64,000 bases of DNA from Neovahlkampfia damariscottae (GCA_016618085.1 JABLTG010000060.1:36283-100282); one strand, 5' to 3'; shown: positions 32,661 to 44,032, counted from the first letter of the stretch. Notes: a model not told the origin generated them from the sequence alone. A program made the numbers and translations.

Positions 32661-34856
32661 ATGGGCTTGGTTGATAAAATTAATTTTATTCCTACCAGAA
32701 AGAAAGAAATTCTTATGAGAATTATTATTCTCACATTAATTTTCATCCTTGGTAATTTTTAATTTGTTTTTTTTTAAAATTAAAAAAAAAGCATTTTGTG
32801 TTCGTTTATTCGCTGTTTTGAGATTTGAAAGTGTTATTCATGAATTTGATCCATATTTTAATTATCGTTCAACAATTTATCTCGCTGAAAAAGGTTTTTA
32901 TGAATTTTTCAATTGGTTTGATCATGAATCATGGTATCCATTAGGTAGAATTATTGGAGGAACAGTTTATCCTGGACTTATGATTACAGCAGCATCAATT
33001 TATTGGATCTTAAATGCTATCAACATTACAATTAATATTAGAAATGTTTGCGTTATGATTTCACCATTTTTTGCTGGACTTACTTCAATTGCTGCTTATT
33101 TACTTTCATCTGAAGTTAAAGATTCTGGTTCAGGTCTTTTAGCAGCTGCTATGATTTGTGTTGTACCAGGTTATATTTCACGTTCAGTTGCTGGAAGTTA
33201 TGATTATGAATGTATTTCAATATTTATTTTATTAATGGTATTCTATTTCTTTATCAAAGCTGTAAACACAGGTTCATTCAAATATTCACTTTTTGCTTGT
33301 CTCTTTTATTTTTATATGGTTAATTCATGGGGTGGTTATATCTTTATTATCAATATTATACCAGTTTATGTTTTAACTTTAATTGTAACAGGTATCCTAT
33401 AATTTTTTTTTTTTTTTAAATTTTTTTTTAAACAATAGGAAGATATTCATCAAGACTTTATGTTGCTTATAGTACATTTTATACATTAGGTACTTTATTA
33501 TCTATGCAAGTTCGTTTTGTTGGATTTCAAGCGGTTCAAAATTCTGATCATATGGGAGCAGTTGGTGTTTTTCTTTTACTTCAATTAGTTTGTTTCATTA
33601 ATTGGATTCGTTCAAATTTTGATAAAGGAGATGATAAAAACTTTTATAGATTAGTTTCATTTGTACTTACATCTGTACTTGGATTAATTGTAACTGCTTT
33701 TCTTGTTGGAACTATAACAGGATATATTGCTCCATTTTCAGGTAGATTTATGGTTTTATTAGATCCAACTTATGCAAAGAAACATATTCCAATTATTGCT
33801 TCAGTTTCAGAACATCAACCTACAACATGGGCTAGTTTCTTTTTTGATTTACATATTTTAACTTTATTTTTACCTGTTGGATTATATTTTTGTTTTAGAG
33901 ATATGACAGATGCATCAATTTTCTTTATACTTTATGGAGTACTTTCAGTTTATTTTTCAGGAGTCATGGTTCGTTTAATGTTAATTTTAGCACCTGCTGC
34001 TGTTCTTTTATCTTCAATTGGTATTTCTCAACTTTTAAGAAGTTATATGAAAATTTTAAAAGAAAAACAAAAAGATACAAAAATTGAAAAAGCTAAAAAA
34101 CAAAACAAAATTGGTATGGAATTTGCTTTAATTATGGTTTTTGGTTTAACTTTTCTTTTAATGTTTTATTCAATTCATTGTATTTGGGTAACTTCAGAAG
34201 CATATTCATCACCTTCAATTGTTTTAGCTGCACGTGGAAATGATGGAAATAGAATCATTTTTGATGATTTTAGAGAAGCATATTATTGGTTATCACAAAA
34301 TACACCAAAAGATGCTAAAATTATGTCTTGGTGGGATTATGGTTATCAAATTACTGCAATGGCAAATAGAACAATTATTGTTGATAATAATACTTGGAAT
34401 AATACACATATTGCAACTGTTGGAAAAGCAATGGCATCTTCAGAACCAGAAGCATATCAAATTATGAAAAGATTAGATGTTGATTATGCTTTAGTTATAT
34501 TTGGTGGTGTTACTGGTTATTCTTCAGATGATATTAATAAATTCTTATGGATGGTTCGTATTGGAGGTTCAGTTGATCCAACTGTTAATGAAAGAGATTA
34601 TTTATCAAAAAGAGGTGAATATAGAATTGATAAGGAAGGTTCTCAAACTATGTTGAATTCATTAATGTATAAAATGAGTTATTATAGATTTGGTGAAATG
34701 ATGACTCAATATGGTATGCCAACAGGTTTTGATAGAGTTAGAGGTGTTGAAATTGGAAGAAAAAATTTTAATTTAGAATACATTGAAGAAGCTTATTCAA
34801 CAGAACATTTCATTGTTAGAATTTATAAAGTCAAAAAAGAAGACAATAGAAGTTAA
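32661..34856 (+). CDS. STT3: Oligosaccharyltransferase catalytic subunit STT3
   Basis: Exons 32661-32751, 32792-33391, 33439-34856; 702 residues, normal for the family. STT3 moves the lipid-linked glycan onto Asn of N-x-S/T sequons in the ER. Signatures: [11 protein letters not shown] in the first lumenal loop, SVAGSYDYE for the second acidic motif, [12 protein letters not shown] in the fifth external loop, and [10 protein letters not shown], the sequon-binding WWDYG. Eleven to thirteen hydrophobic segments precede the lumenal C-terminal domain. The frame breaks at the two introns are exactly repaired by splicing. Sequon-rich surface proteins encoded nearby are plausible substrates. No key residue is missing. 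Confidence 0.96.
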
Positions 34857-34870
34857 TTTTATTCTCCCAC

Positions 34871-34896
34871 TTTTTTTTTTTTTTTTTTTTTTTTTT
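34871..34896. repeat. Poly(T) tract of 26 nt
   Basis: An unbroken T run between the convergent STT3 (stop 34856) and hydrolase (stop 34903) genes, in their 46-nt shared 3' spacer. Confidence 0.9.
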
Positions 34897-34902
34897 CGCT
34901 TC

Positions 34903-36024
34903 TCAATAAAATTCTCTCAAGAAACTTTTGATTACATTTGAGATTTGAATAAAATCATTTGATTCAGATTCTTTTAAAAGGTAATGATTTAAATTATATC
35001 TTTCAATTTTTATAATTCTTGAAAAATAAGCTAAAAATAAATTCAAGTAATTAGTGGAAAATTTTGTGTCTAATTCACTCCAAATTAATAAAGTTGGATT
35101 TGAAACTTTTACAGAATTTGGGAATGTAGTTTTCATTGTTTCTAAATTATCTCCAATAAAATTTTTTTTAAAAAAATTAATAGTTGAATTTAAATCATCA
35201 TTCCACTTTTCTAAATACATATTTCTTTGAAATTGATTATAAAATTTATATTTTTTCATTGAATCATCTAAATTTTTGATTGTTTCATTTTTTTTTATTT
35301 CTTCATATTTCAATAAATCTAAAATAAATTGATTTGATTTTCTTTCATTTTTATCATTTTTCCATAAATATTGCATTATATTTGGATGTGGTGAATTTAT
35401 AATAATTAAACCTGAAACTTTTTCTGGATGTTTATTTGCATAAATCATAGCCAATAAACCACCAAAATCATGACCCATTAAATAAACTTTTCTATTTCCA
35501 TTTTGTTTTTGAATAAAAGAAATTAATTCTTCCATATCTTTTATAAAATAATCAACATGATATTCATCTAAATTCTTTGGTTTTGAAGTTTCATTATAAC
35601 CTCTTAAATCTGGAATATATAACTTAAACTCTGTATTTAATTTTGGTATTAAATTTGAAAAAATTGACCATCCATCAGGAAATCCATGAAGACATAATAC
35701 ATCATCACCAAACTTTTAAAAAATATATTAAACAATTAAATGAGTTGTTGTTTACTTTTCCACTTTGTATAACATTCATTTGTATATTATTTACAGTTAT
35801 TTTCATTGTGTTTATAGCTGGTCTTAATCTTATTGCAAAAACTAAAATTTAAAAAATTAAAAATAAAAACCTCCATTTAATATTATGGTAATTAAAATAA
35901 ATATTATAACTGTTGCCACTGTTAAAAGTGTGAATACATTTTCTTTTTTTAATTCTGTATTTTCAAATATTAAACTTTCTAAAAACTGTTTGGTTCTTTC
36001 TTTTGGATTTCTAAAGAACTTCAT
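34903..36024 (-). CDS. Membrane-anchored alpha/beta hydrolase, epoxide-hydrolase-like
   Basis: Exons 35871-36024, 35756-35841, 34903-35712 (introns 29 and 43 nt); 349 residues, stop TGA. The first 50 residues contain a membrane anchor (NVFTLLTVATVIIFILITII). The catalytic fold follows: LCLHGFPDGWS (HGxP oxyanion motif), DLRGYNETSKP, GHDFGG with Asp as nucleophile, as in epoxide hydrolases and haloalkane dehalogenases rather than Ser lipases, and a late LNHYLLKESE that supplies the His. This plan matches the EPHX4 type: N-terminal anchor plus epoxide-hydrolase fold. The substrate is unknown; lipid epoxides are the family expectation. The N-terminal exons are invisible to a simple frame search and were found by tracing splice signals upstream. 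Confidence 0.85.
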
Positions 36025-36080
36025 TTGATGAACCAAAATCTCTCCACTTGATGTTTTTGAAAAAAAAAAAAAAGAATTTA

Positions 36081-36089
36081 ATTGGTTGA
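36081..36089 (-). promoter_or_regulatory. CCAAT box of the hydrolase gene
   Basis: ATTGGTTGA on the plus strand is 56 nt from ATG 36024 and directly abuts the stop region of the upstream GT10 gene (36096). Confidence 0.5.
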
Positions 36090-36095
36090 TTTTTT

Positions 36096-37449
36096 TTATT
36101 CAAAAATAACTTCATACCGTTTTCCTTTTTGAATATTTTTCATTGATTCAATCATTTCTCCATAAAATAATTCATCTAATGTTGTTGTTCCAGAATCTGC
36201 AAGTTCATAAATTTTAGATATTTTCAATGATTCAAAAGATCTAAATTTTGACCAAGTTGGTAAATAATTAGATCCAAATAAATTTAAAATTGAATTTTTA
36301 AAGTTTTCAAAATTTCCATCATTTTTGTATTTCAAAATTTTAAATTGAAATGTATTTCTCTCTCTAATCAAAATTTCATCATTAATTTGTTGATCCAATT
36401 GAAACTATCAAAAATGTAAAAAAAAAAACATAATTTCTTCTTACAGTGTCACCTAGTTTTTGACAAATTTTACAATAATTTTCAATTGAATCATCATCAA
36501 GAATCATTCGAAAATCATTTTTTAAATTTTCATTTAAAAATTGTTTCCATTTGAATTTTGATTGAAATAAATTCATATCACTCATAATATTCTTCATCTT
36601 TTCAATCAATTTTTCAGAATCCAAATACAAAATGAAGTCATTTTGAGGTTCAAAAAATTTAATGTTTTTCACCCCTTTATAAATTGGAATTGTACCTGAT
36701 GATATTGTTTTAAAAAAATTGTCTGTTAATTTATCTTCTAGTATTATATTAAAAAAATACTTTTCTATTATAATTTCATTCATTTCTTTTTCTTTAAAAC
36801 AATCAACTTGAATTCCATTGGATTTAAAACCTTTAATAACTTCATTTTCTTCACAATTCTTTATAAATGAACATGCTACTTTTCTCTTTCCATTATAAAG
36901 TTTTTTAAAATAATTGAATTTTTTGTAACCAAAAGGATTATTAGTTATTGTGGATTCAAAATTTGATGAAATTGTAAAATGAAATTTTTTTTTCATGAGT
37001 TTAATTAAATGACTATCATTATCATTGGTGATGAATAATGTTTTTTGTCGATTTGTTGGTGTTTTAGGTGGTATTTTATTCTCCATTAGAAATCCGTCAA
37101 TAATGAATAAATTTTTGACGTTAATTTTCTTTGTTATTTTACATGGTATATCACATAATATATCTTCACCAAATGTATCATTTGTCTTTATATTTGAATT
37201 ATTAAAATAAATCAAAATTGGAGATGTCTTGAAATCTCTTGTCATTTGATAAGGTAAACGTTGATTTTTCAATTTTTCAAATGAATTATCTGTATCAAAT
37301 CTATGTATATATTCATCTGAATGGATGTCTAGTTCGAATTTCTTTTCATTTTTTGTTATTTTTGATTTGTTAATAATAAAAAATTGAAATAAAATTAAAA
37401 TGACAATCATCAAGAAGAAAAAACTAATGATTTTAAATTTTGAACTCAT
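36096..37449 (-). CDS. GT10-like alpha-1,3-fucosyltransferase
   Basis: Exons 36445-37449 and 36096-36404 (40-nt intron); 437 residues. It is a type II Golgi-style protein with a short cytoplasmic start and an anchor at about residues 7-27 (IISFFFLMIVILILFQFFI), then a lumenal domain. Near residue 230 the segment KYFFNIILEDKLTDNFFKTI followed by SSGTIPIYKGVKNIKFFEP follows the GT10 fucosyltransferase donor-site pattern (YKFxLxFENS, TEKLFDAL, AGTVPVVYG, FLPPNSFI). Such enzymes add fucose from GDP-fucose to N-glycans. The Glu-Asp at the ENS position differs from the usual Glu-Asn. The C-terminal 100 residues are not recognised. Identity rests on one motif block, so the acceptor is open. Confidence 0.75.
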
Positions 37450-37515
37450 TTTTAAATAATGTGCCCGGAGTCTGTTTGGTTGTTGGTTTGGTTGAGTTTC
37501 TATATTGAATCAAAA

Positions 37516-37524
37516 TGATTGGAC
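37516..37524. promoter_or_regulatory. Shared CCAAT box between divergent GT10 and TOM1-like genes
   Basis: TGATTGGAC lies 66 nt from ATG 37449 (minus gene) and 51 nt from ATG 37576 (plus gene). It is the only good CCAAT in the 126-nt spacer, though a near-match ACCAACCAAA sits at 37537. Confidence 0.55.
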
Positions 37525-37575
37525 AATTGAAATAAGACCAACCAAACAACTAAAGGATATTTCTCCAAAACCAAA

Positions 37576-38680
37576 ATGTTTGAGAAAATGACAAACACTA
37601 CAATGGAGGCAGTTCCATATGATATGATTGCTATAAATATATTTCTAATGTCATTTTTTATTTTATTATTCCTGTCATCGTTGAGTAAAACACTGAAAAA
37701 AAATTAAAAAACATAAAGTATCTTTAGGAAGAATTGTATTATTAAATCTCGAAAAAAACTCAAACACAAACGAAGAAGAATATAATTCAACATCAAAAAG
37801 CACCAAAACATCCAATAATAATCACAGTATCAGAATTCAAATTTATTTTTATTTATTTTTGTTGTTTGGGTCATTTGGTAGATCTATGTTTTTCATTTTA
37901 GATATTATCAATTCATTTTATAAAAACTCTTTGTTACCAAAATCTATCATCAAAGCATTTGAATATTTACCAACTTATTTTTTTGGTATATTATTTGTAG
38001 TTTTATTATTAAGTTGGTGTGAAAAATATTATTCAATACAAGTAAACTCTGGAAATGCAGAACAATCAAATGGTGCCAAATCTTCATTATGGTGGGGGGA
38101 AAAAATTGTCTATTTTGGAATATTTTTATATTTCATTTTGATGATTATTGATATCATAAATTTGTTTTTCTTAGAATTGATAAACGTTAAAATTCTCTTT
38201 TTAATTCTAAAAAATGTCACGATCACATTTTTATTATTGTACATGGACATCACTGGAATTTTATTCTTTTATTTTGGAATGAAATTATATTTAATGTTGA
38301 ATAGATTGTCAAAGATTATTAATTCTCCAACTATTGTAAATCATAAAAGAAAAGTTTTGATTGTCACTTTGGTTGGTGGATTTATTTTGATTTTTAAATC
38401 TGGTATTTTATTATATCATTTAATTTCAATGATTATAATTGATGGTGAAACACCTATTGAAAATATGTTATTTATTGTATTTCCATATCATTTGACCACT
38501 GAAATTATTCCATTGGCTTTTTTCCAAATATTTCTATGGAGAAATAACAATGGGAATGATGACGAAGATGAAGAAGAAATTGAAGTTAAAATAGAAAAAA
38601 AATCAAAAAGAAAAACTAGTATAGAAGAAGAAGAAGAAGATGTTTTGATGCCAATTTATAAAAAGACTGTTGATTTTTGA
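37576..38680 (+). CDS. Seven-helix membrane protein, THH1/TOM1/TOM3-like
   Basis: Exons 37576-37684 and 37728-38680 (43-nt intron); 353 residues. Seven hydrophobic segments are visible, starting with DMIAIN...FLMSFFILLF and ending with a segment after FPYHLTTEIIPLAFF, then a charged acidic-basic tail. The segment LPTYFFGILFVVLLLSW followed by CEKYYSIQ resembles the FFTTYALLVLFWAEIYYQ region of plant TOM1/TOM3 proteins, and TEIIPLAFFQIFLWR resembles their last helix. Those are 7TM endomembrane proteins distantly related to GPCRs. An alternative is an unclassified 7TM receptor. The first exon was recovered by joining ATG 37576 through a gtaaaa...tttag intron. Confidence 0.65.
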
Positions 38681-38684
38681 TCAT

Positions 38685-39659
38685 TTATTTTTGTATTGAA
38701 TTTAATTCATCCAAGACTTCTTTTGCTTCAACTGAACCATTTTTTGATGCATCCATTAAATATTTCATTCCTAATTCTGGATTTTTTTCCACTCCCATTC
38801 CATTCAAATAAATCCAAGCAAGATTTAACATTCCTTGTGGATCACCTAAATTAGCTGATTTTGAAAATAAGTCAAATGCTTTTTTTGGATCTGGTGTCAT
38901 TAAATAATCAGATTTATCATTTGGATCTTGTTTTCCACCTGAAATATAAATTAAACCCAATTGATTCATTGCTACTGTATGATTTAATGATACTGCTTTT
39001 TCAAATAATTCAATTGCTTTTTTGAAATTCTTTTCACCACCAACTCCTGTTAAATAAAAAGTTGCTAAAGTTGTCATTGATCTTTTATCATCTTCACCTT
39101 CTGATGCTAAAATGAATAAATCTCTTGCTTTTTTTTCATTTTTTTCTAATTTTCCATTTAAATAAAGATCTCCTAAATGACCATTACTTGCTTTATGTCC
39201 ATATGAAATTGCTAAATTATATAATTCAACTCCTCTTTCAGTATTATTTTTATAATATATTTCAATATAAGCTAAAGTTGAAATAGAGTGAGCATATTCT
39301 TCTCCTAATTTTGGTGAAATTGATAATAATTCATATGCTTCTTCAATATTTCCTTTCATCATAAAAATTCTTGCCAAATTATACATTGAATGTGGATCAT
39401 CCATTGAAATACCTTTTTTGTAAAGTTCAATTGCTTTTTTTTCATTTTTTGGAATACCAATTCCTTCACTGTACATAACAGCAAGATTATTTATTGAAAC
39501 AACACTTCCTTTATCAATTGCTTCTTGGTACAATTCAACTGCAGATTCAAAATTTTCTCTCATGAAGTGATTTACAGCTTGTTGATGTATATCATGTGCT
39601 GTTTTTGCGTAATTTCGTTTGAATAAAAGTTTATTCTTGGTCAAAAGTCTCTTCATCAT
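38685..39659 (-). CDS. SEL1-like repeat protein, possibly mitochondrial
   Basis: Single exon, 324 residues from ATG 39659. About seven SEL1 units of 36-40 residues are clear: AVMYSEGIGIPKNEKKAIELY, ATFYLTGVGGEKNFKKAIELF, AWIYLNGMGVEKNPELGMKYL. SEL1 repeats are TPR-like scaffolds that assemble complexes. The N-terminus MMKRLLTKNKLLFKRNYAK is basic with no acidic residue, like a mitochondrial presequence. The reading frame is open for another 113 codons upstream but has no ATG at its far end, is low complexity, and crosses the CCAAT box at 39687 and the 3' end of the next gene. I therefore reject that extension. The stop is only 4 nt from the stop of the convergent 7TM gene. Confidence 0.88.
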   Translation of the reverse strand: MMKRLLTKNKLLFKRNYAKTAHDIHQQAVNHFMRENFESAVELYQEAIDKGSVVSINNLAVMYSEGIGIPKNEKKAIELYKKGISMDDPHSMYNLARIFMMKGNIEEAYELLSISPKLGEEYAHSISTLAYIEIYYKNNTERGVELYNLAISYGHKASNGHLGDLYLNGKLEKNEKKARDLFILASEGEDDKRSMTTLATFYLTGVGGEKNFKKAIELFEKAVSLNHTVAMNQLGLIYISGGKQDPNDKSDYLMTPDPKKAFDLFSKSANLGDPQGMLNLAWIYLNGMGVEKNPELGMKYLMDASKNGSVEAKEVLDELNSIQK

Positions 39660-39686
39660 TTTTTGTTCTTCAATAAATGGGTATTT

Positions 39687-39695
39687 AGCCAATGA
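39687..39695 (-). promoter_or_regulatory. CCAAT box of the SEL1 gene
   Basis: AGCCAATGA on the plus strand is 27 nt from ATG 39659 and decides that start over the longer open frame. Confidence 0.55.
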
Positions 39696-39969
39696 AATCG
39701 GTGGTGAATTCAAAGAGAGTTTAAAGTGAATAAATAAACAAACTTTATAGAAACGATCAATGGTAACTTTATACACGGAATATAGGTGCCGTATACTTGA
39801 TTGTACTTGGTTTTTTTGGTTTTTTAAAATTTTACAAATTTCAAATGAAAAAAGATCAAAGAAAATCCTTAACTGAAAATATACATTTTTATAATTTATT
39901 TCATTTTGGAATAATTGATCAAAATTCATCATATTCAAATATTCATCTTGAATTTCAATCAAAGTTTTT

Positions 39970-40435
39970 TTAATGATGTCTCGGCGGTGGAAATGCAAAC
40001 CTAAAAACTACAGCAAGTGCACCCAAAAATGATAATACACAAAAGGCAGACAACAAAGCAGCAAGTAAAATCGAAAAACTATTTTAAAATTTAAAAAACA
40101 AAACCAATACTTACACAATACATCCGTTACATTTTTTTTTAGTTTTTGATAACTTTTCTGAAATATCTCCAGGTGAAGGCAACATATCACTGTCACTATA
40201 GTCTCCTGTCTCTTCTTTAAATTAATTTTTCTTTTCTAAATTTACCTTGTATTTTTTTTTTTTTCTCAATCAGAACATCAAAACTTTTTTTATTTTCTAG
40301 AGGTGTCTCTGGTGAATTTGGTATTTCATCAAAATTTGAAGAAGGTACATAAGGTGAATCATTATCTAAAACTACAGATTTTGAATTCTTCTTTTTAGTT
40401 GAAACTGGTGAAGTTGATTTATCCGACAAAGACAT
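39970..40435 (-). CDS. Small single-pass membrane protein (132 aa)
   Basis: Three exons, 40246-40435, 40115-40214 and 39970-40078, with introns of 31 and 36 nt. Every junction keeps frame. The first 95 residues are Ser/Pro/Lys-rich and hydrophilic (MSLSDKSTSPVSTKKK, SPYVPSSNFDEIPNSPETP), with several SP sites that could be phosphorylated. A CNGC motif precedes one membrane helix (VFSILLAALLSAFCVLSFLG), and the end is short (FAFPPPRHH). This looks like a tail-anchored protein. No family is recognised. None of the exons 2-3 would be found by a plain frame search. It is a real gene by splice consistency and promoter box, but function is unknown. Confidence 0.68.
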
Positions 40436-40439
40436 TAAT

Positions 40440-40448
40440 TGATTGGGT
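40440..40448 (-). promoter_or_regulatory. CCAAT box of the 132-aa membrane protein gene
   Basis: TGATTGGGT on the plus strand is only 4 nt from ATG 40435, the shortest box-to-ATG distance in the window. Confidence 0.45.
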
Positions 40449-40475
40449 AATGACAAAAATGGACAAAATAAAATT

Positions 40476-42090
40476 TTATTCTTCTTTTTTTTTCATATAA
40501 AATTCATAATTGTCTGTGTTTCTTTTCAAAATTTCATCAACTGATCCTAAAAGTAATTTGAAACTCTTTTGATCTAATGAAACAGTTTTGATTGGAGTAA
40601 GAGCTTCAACAGTGGCAGCTCTTGGTTGATCAAATAATAAAGCAAGTTCACCAAAATAGTCACCTGCTTTTAATTGAATTAAATCAACTCTTTTTCCATC
40701 AATTTCTTTATGGACTTGACAAATACCATCTAAAATAACAAAAAAGGTTTGTCCAAGGTCACCTTGTTTAATAATGAGATCACCTTTTTGAAAGTTTTGT
40801 GGTTGAAGTGCATCTGCAACTGTTAATCTTTCATACGCATTCATATCGCCTAAAGAATAAAATAAAAATAAAAAAAAAAAAACCTAAGAGAGGAACTTTT
40901 TTCAAGAAACCTTCGTATAAATCTCTTTTTCCCATTGTATTATTCATAATGATTTTACGATAACTATTTCTGTCAATAGCCCATAGTTTAACATCAGTTG
41001 CTGATTTAATAGAAGCAGCTCTTGGTGTACCATACCTGTTTTTTTAAAAATAAGTTAACTTTTTTTTTTTTTACATTAAAGCAAGTTCACCAAATGAATC
41101 ACCAGTTCTACAAATTTTTACCATTTCTTCTCTATTTTTATCCATTTTGACATAAATTTCACATGTTCCTGATTCTACAACATAAAAGTGTTCACCTTTA
41201 TCTCCTTGTCTCATTATAAAATCACCTTTTTTATAATTTGCAGCAAACATTGCTTTATAAAGAATATCTAAGTCTTCTCTTTCAAAATGACTAAAAAGTG
41301 GATTTTGTGATAATGCTTTTTCGAGTCTTTTTAATTCTTCATCAGTTTTTGGAATAACCTTTTATACGTTATTATAAAAAAAAAAAAAAAAAAAACTTAC
41401 TGGTGGTTTGAAGTTTTTTAATTCCTTCATATTTATTGATTCTGAACTGAATGCTTTACGACGTATTGTTGAAACTGAGTATTTCCTACGAATATTTTCT
41501 GAAGTACTTGTATCAATTTCAGCTGTTTTTATTTCAATTCCTTCTTTTTCAACCATTTCCATTTCTTTACTTTTTGGTCCAGAAGGAGTATTCATCATAG
41601 CAAAGTTTTCAAGTGCTTCTTGGTATTCTTCATTCATTTCTTCATCTGAAGCTGAATCTTTTTCATTCATACCTCTTTTTTTTGTTTTTCTTTCTTTCTT
41701 TGTTTTTTCTTTTACAGCTGGTTTTTTTTCTTTTACATCTGGATTATTAATTGGTGATGATGAATAGAACATATCTTCTATTGTATCTTCTTCGCCTTCT
41801 GAATCGGAACGGAAATTGAAGTTTTCATCATTACCAAGTTCACCTGGTTTTGGTGATCTTAAAGCTCCTTTTGTTTTGTTTCTAGCCTTTGGTATACTTG
41901 ACAAATCGATTTTTTTTGAAACATCACCTTTGAAAGCATCTTTTTTTTTTTGTAAAAAGTTCACAATGAAGGTTTCAACATCTTTCGGTCTTTCAAGACA
42001 TATAGCTTCAGTGATGGAACTTAATATTCCTTCAACATTTTTTTCTTTCAAGTAAGTTCTAAGCTCAAACTCGGTCGTTTTGTTAGTCAT
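40476..42090 (-). CDS. cAMP-dependent protein kinase regulatory subunit 1
   Basis: Exons 41401-42090, 41075-41358, 40884-41035, 40476-40849 (introns 42, 39, 34 nt); 499 residues. It binds and inhibits the PKA catalytic subunit until cAMP arrives. The first 50 residues form a dimerisation/docking-like helix pair ([34 protein letters not shown]). A long acidic and Lys-rich linker follows, then [10 protein letters not shown], a pseudosubstrate RRxA-hydrophobic site with Ala at the phospho position. Two cyclic-nucleotide domains carry intact phosphate cassettes: [18 protein letters not shown] and [18 protein letters not shown], each with the Glu and Arg that hold cAMP. It is paralogous to the gene at 50649-51908. 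The linker is longer than in the paralog. Confidence 0.93.
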
Positions 42091-42105
42091 TTCGGAGTTA
42101 AACAA

Positions 42106-42131
42106 CTATTGGTCAAAAAATCGTCCAATCA
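42106..42131 (-). promoter_or_regulatory. Two CCAAT boxes of PKA regulatory subunit 1
   Basis: CTATTGGTC (42106-42114) and GTCCAATCA (42123-42131) are 15 and 32 nt from ATG 42090, in opposite orientations. Confidence 0.55.
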
Positions 42132-42225
42132 ACCTGCTTTCTTAAAAAAAGAATCAGTCAAATATAAATTATTTTCAAATTTCCCAGAAAAATATTGTAT
42201 TTTTTTTTTTTTTTTTTGAACAAAT

Positions 42226-42234
42226 GGACCAATA
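42226..42234 (+). promoter_or_regulatory. CCAAT box of TMEM209
   Basis: GGACCAATA is 33 nt before ATG 42268 in the 177-nt spacer divergent from PKA regulatory subunit 1. Confidence 0.6.
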
Positions 42235-42267
42235 ATAATTCTGTTTTAGAAATACCGGCCATTTGGG

Positions 42268-44032
42268 ATGAACGAAACTTTTACTCCAATTCAAAAAAGA
42301 CCTACATCCGGTATTCGTCCTTATCAATCACCTCATTTGAAGGATGCTAATTTTATAAGAAAAATAGCTCATTCAAAAGAAGAAGAGTCGAATTTACGAA
42401 AAAAAAAATTATTTTTCCATTTTTTAGGATTTATTTTTTGTTTTATAATTTTAAATGTGACACAATTTAGGTATAAATTTCAATTATCTTTAATTTAAAA
42501 TGTTTTAGAAACTTTTTTGAATTTTTTGGTTTTTCAAAATTCGTATTTTATTTTCTTGGATATTTGGGTTTAATTTTATATTTTTGTTTTCTTTTATTGT
42601 ACATTTATGTTATGATTAGTAAATCAAAAAGTTATACTTCAATAAAAAGACCTGAAAAATTACCTTTTTCAGATTCTGATATAAAATCAATGACACCAAA
42701 ACAAATTTCATTATTAGGTCTTGATCATTCAGAAATTCAAGAATATTTGAATAAAAAAATAGAAAAATCAAAAATAACACCAGAAATAAAAAAAGAACAA
42801 CCATCATTTCAAACAATAGAAGATGATGATTTATTTTTTTCATCTTTAAGAAAAAAACCACAAACATCATTTAGATATGGAACATCACCACAAAGAAGAA
42901 TTGAAGACTCAAATAAAAAAATATCAAATTATTCAAATGAAAAAAAAGATCAATCATTTTTTGGTAAAAACAAATTAAAATTTTAAAAAATGAAAGATTA
43001 TGAAAGTCCTATTTCAAATGAAAGAGATTTAGAAAAATATTTGAAGAAATATAAATTTGATCATCCAACAAGTTCAAAAGAAGGAAAGATTAATTTCACT
43101 CCAAATTATGAACAAACAATGTCATATAGATTATCACCAATACCAAAATCAGTAGTACAACAAAGTTCATTTGACTATGGAAATTATAATGAAAAGGCTG
43201 CAAAAGTTTTAGAAGAATTTGGAATTTCAGGAATTGATATGAGTCAATATATTGAAAGAATGAGAAGATGGATGTTTGATAGAATATTAAAACCTATTAT
43301 TGATAATATTGATGATGTAAATAAACAATTGAAAGAACATAATTATGAAGGTTATGATTGTTATCATTTATTAGATTCATCACCACCTTTAGGTTTATAT
43401 ATTCCACCAAATACACCATTACCAACATCAGGAAAATTAACATTACGTCATATTTTACAACATCAATCACAAGGAAATACAATCATTACAAATAGGATTT
43501 TATTAGAAGAATATTTAGATATACCAAATTGTAATCGTAGATATTTGATAGAAAGATTACATGATTTATCATCTGGTGGTTATTTACCAAGATTTAAATG
43601 GAATTCTGGTGGTGAATTTAATTCACATCCTTGGAATGATAAAGATTTACCAACTGATTCTCAAATACTTTTACATTTATTTTGTAAATATTTTGATTTA
43701 TCTTTACCATCACATCCACTTTATGGTCAAATATCATTCACACAAAGACATTTTATAGATCAAACAATTGATAACAAATGTAAAAAAAAAAATGATTAAT
43801 TTTATATTTAGTAATGGGTAAATCTGGTATTTATATTGCTCAAACAAAAAAATACCCACCTCATTTCAATGTAATTTTCTCATCAAAAACATTAGAAGCT
43901 CAAAGTGGAAGAAATAATCTATTTTATGTTTTGGTTTTATTTGTTTATTTAATTAAAACTAAATTTAATGGATACCTTGATTCACTTCAAATTTCTGATT
44001 CTTCAATCGACTTGGAACACATTTTCCAATAA
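42268..44032 (+). CDS. TMEM209: TMEM209-like nuclear envelope membrane protein
   Basis: Exons 42268-42470, 42509-42963, 42997-43779, 43812-44032 (introns 38, 33, 32 nt); 553 residues, close to the 561 of human TMEM209. Two membrane helices lie near residues 49-64 and 85-110. A Ser-rich disordered segment follows, with SLLGL and Pro/Arg motifs. The conserved C-terminal domain starts about residue 230: WMFDRILKPIIDNIDDVN, YLIERLHDLSSGGYL, then YPPHFNVIF and SGRNNLFYVLVLFVYLIKT, the last matching the family's GRNN(M/L)FH end. In animals this protein sits at the nuclear envelope with nucleoporins. Each of the three splices removes an in-frame stop and restores family sequence, so the model is firm. 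Exact function in this organism is unknown. Confidence 0.88.

Noticed and set aside
39660-39998. 113-codon upstream extension of the SEL1 protein
   Set aside because: It lacks an ATG at its far end, is low complexity, contains the gene's CCAAT box and overlaps the 3' end of the neighbouring small gene; a presequence-like start exists at 39659.
42616-42870. Minus-strand open frames in TMEM209 and in the RNA polymerase I gene (for example 56092-56310)
   Set aside because: They are shadows of strongly supported plus-strand coding exons, with Leu/Phe/His-rich composition typical of antisense AT-rich DNA.
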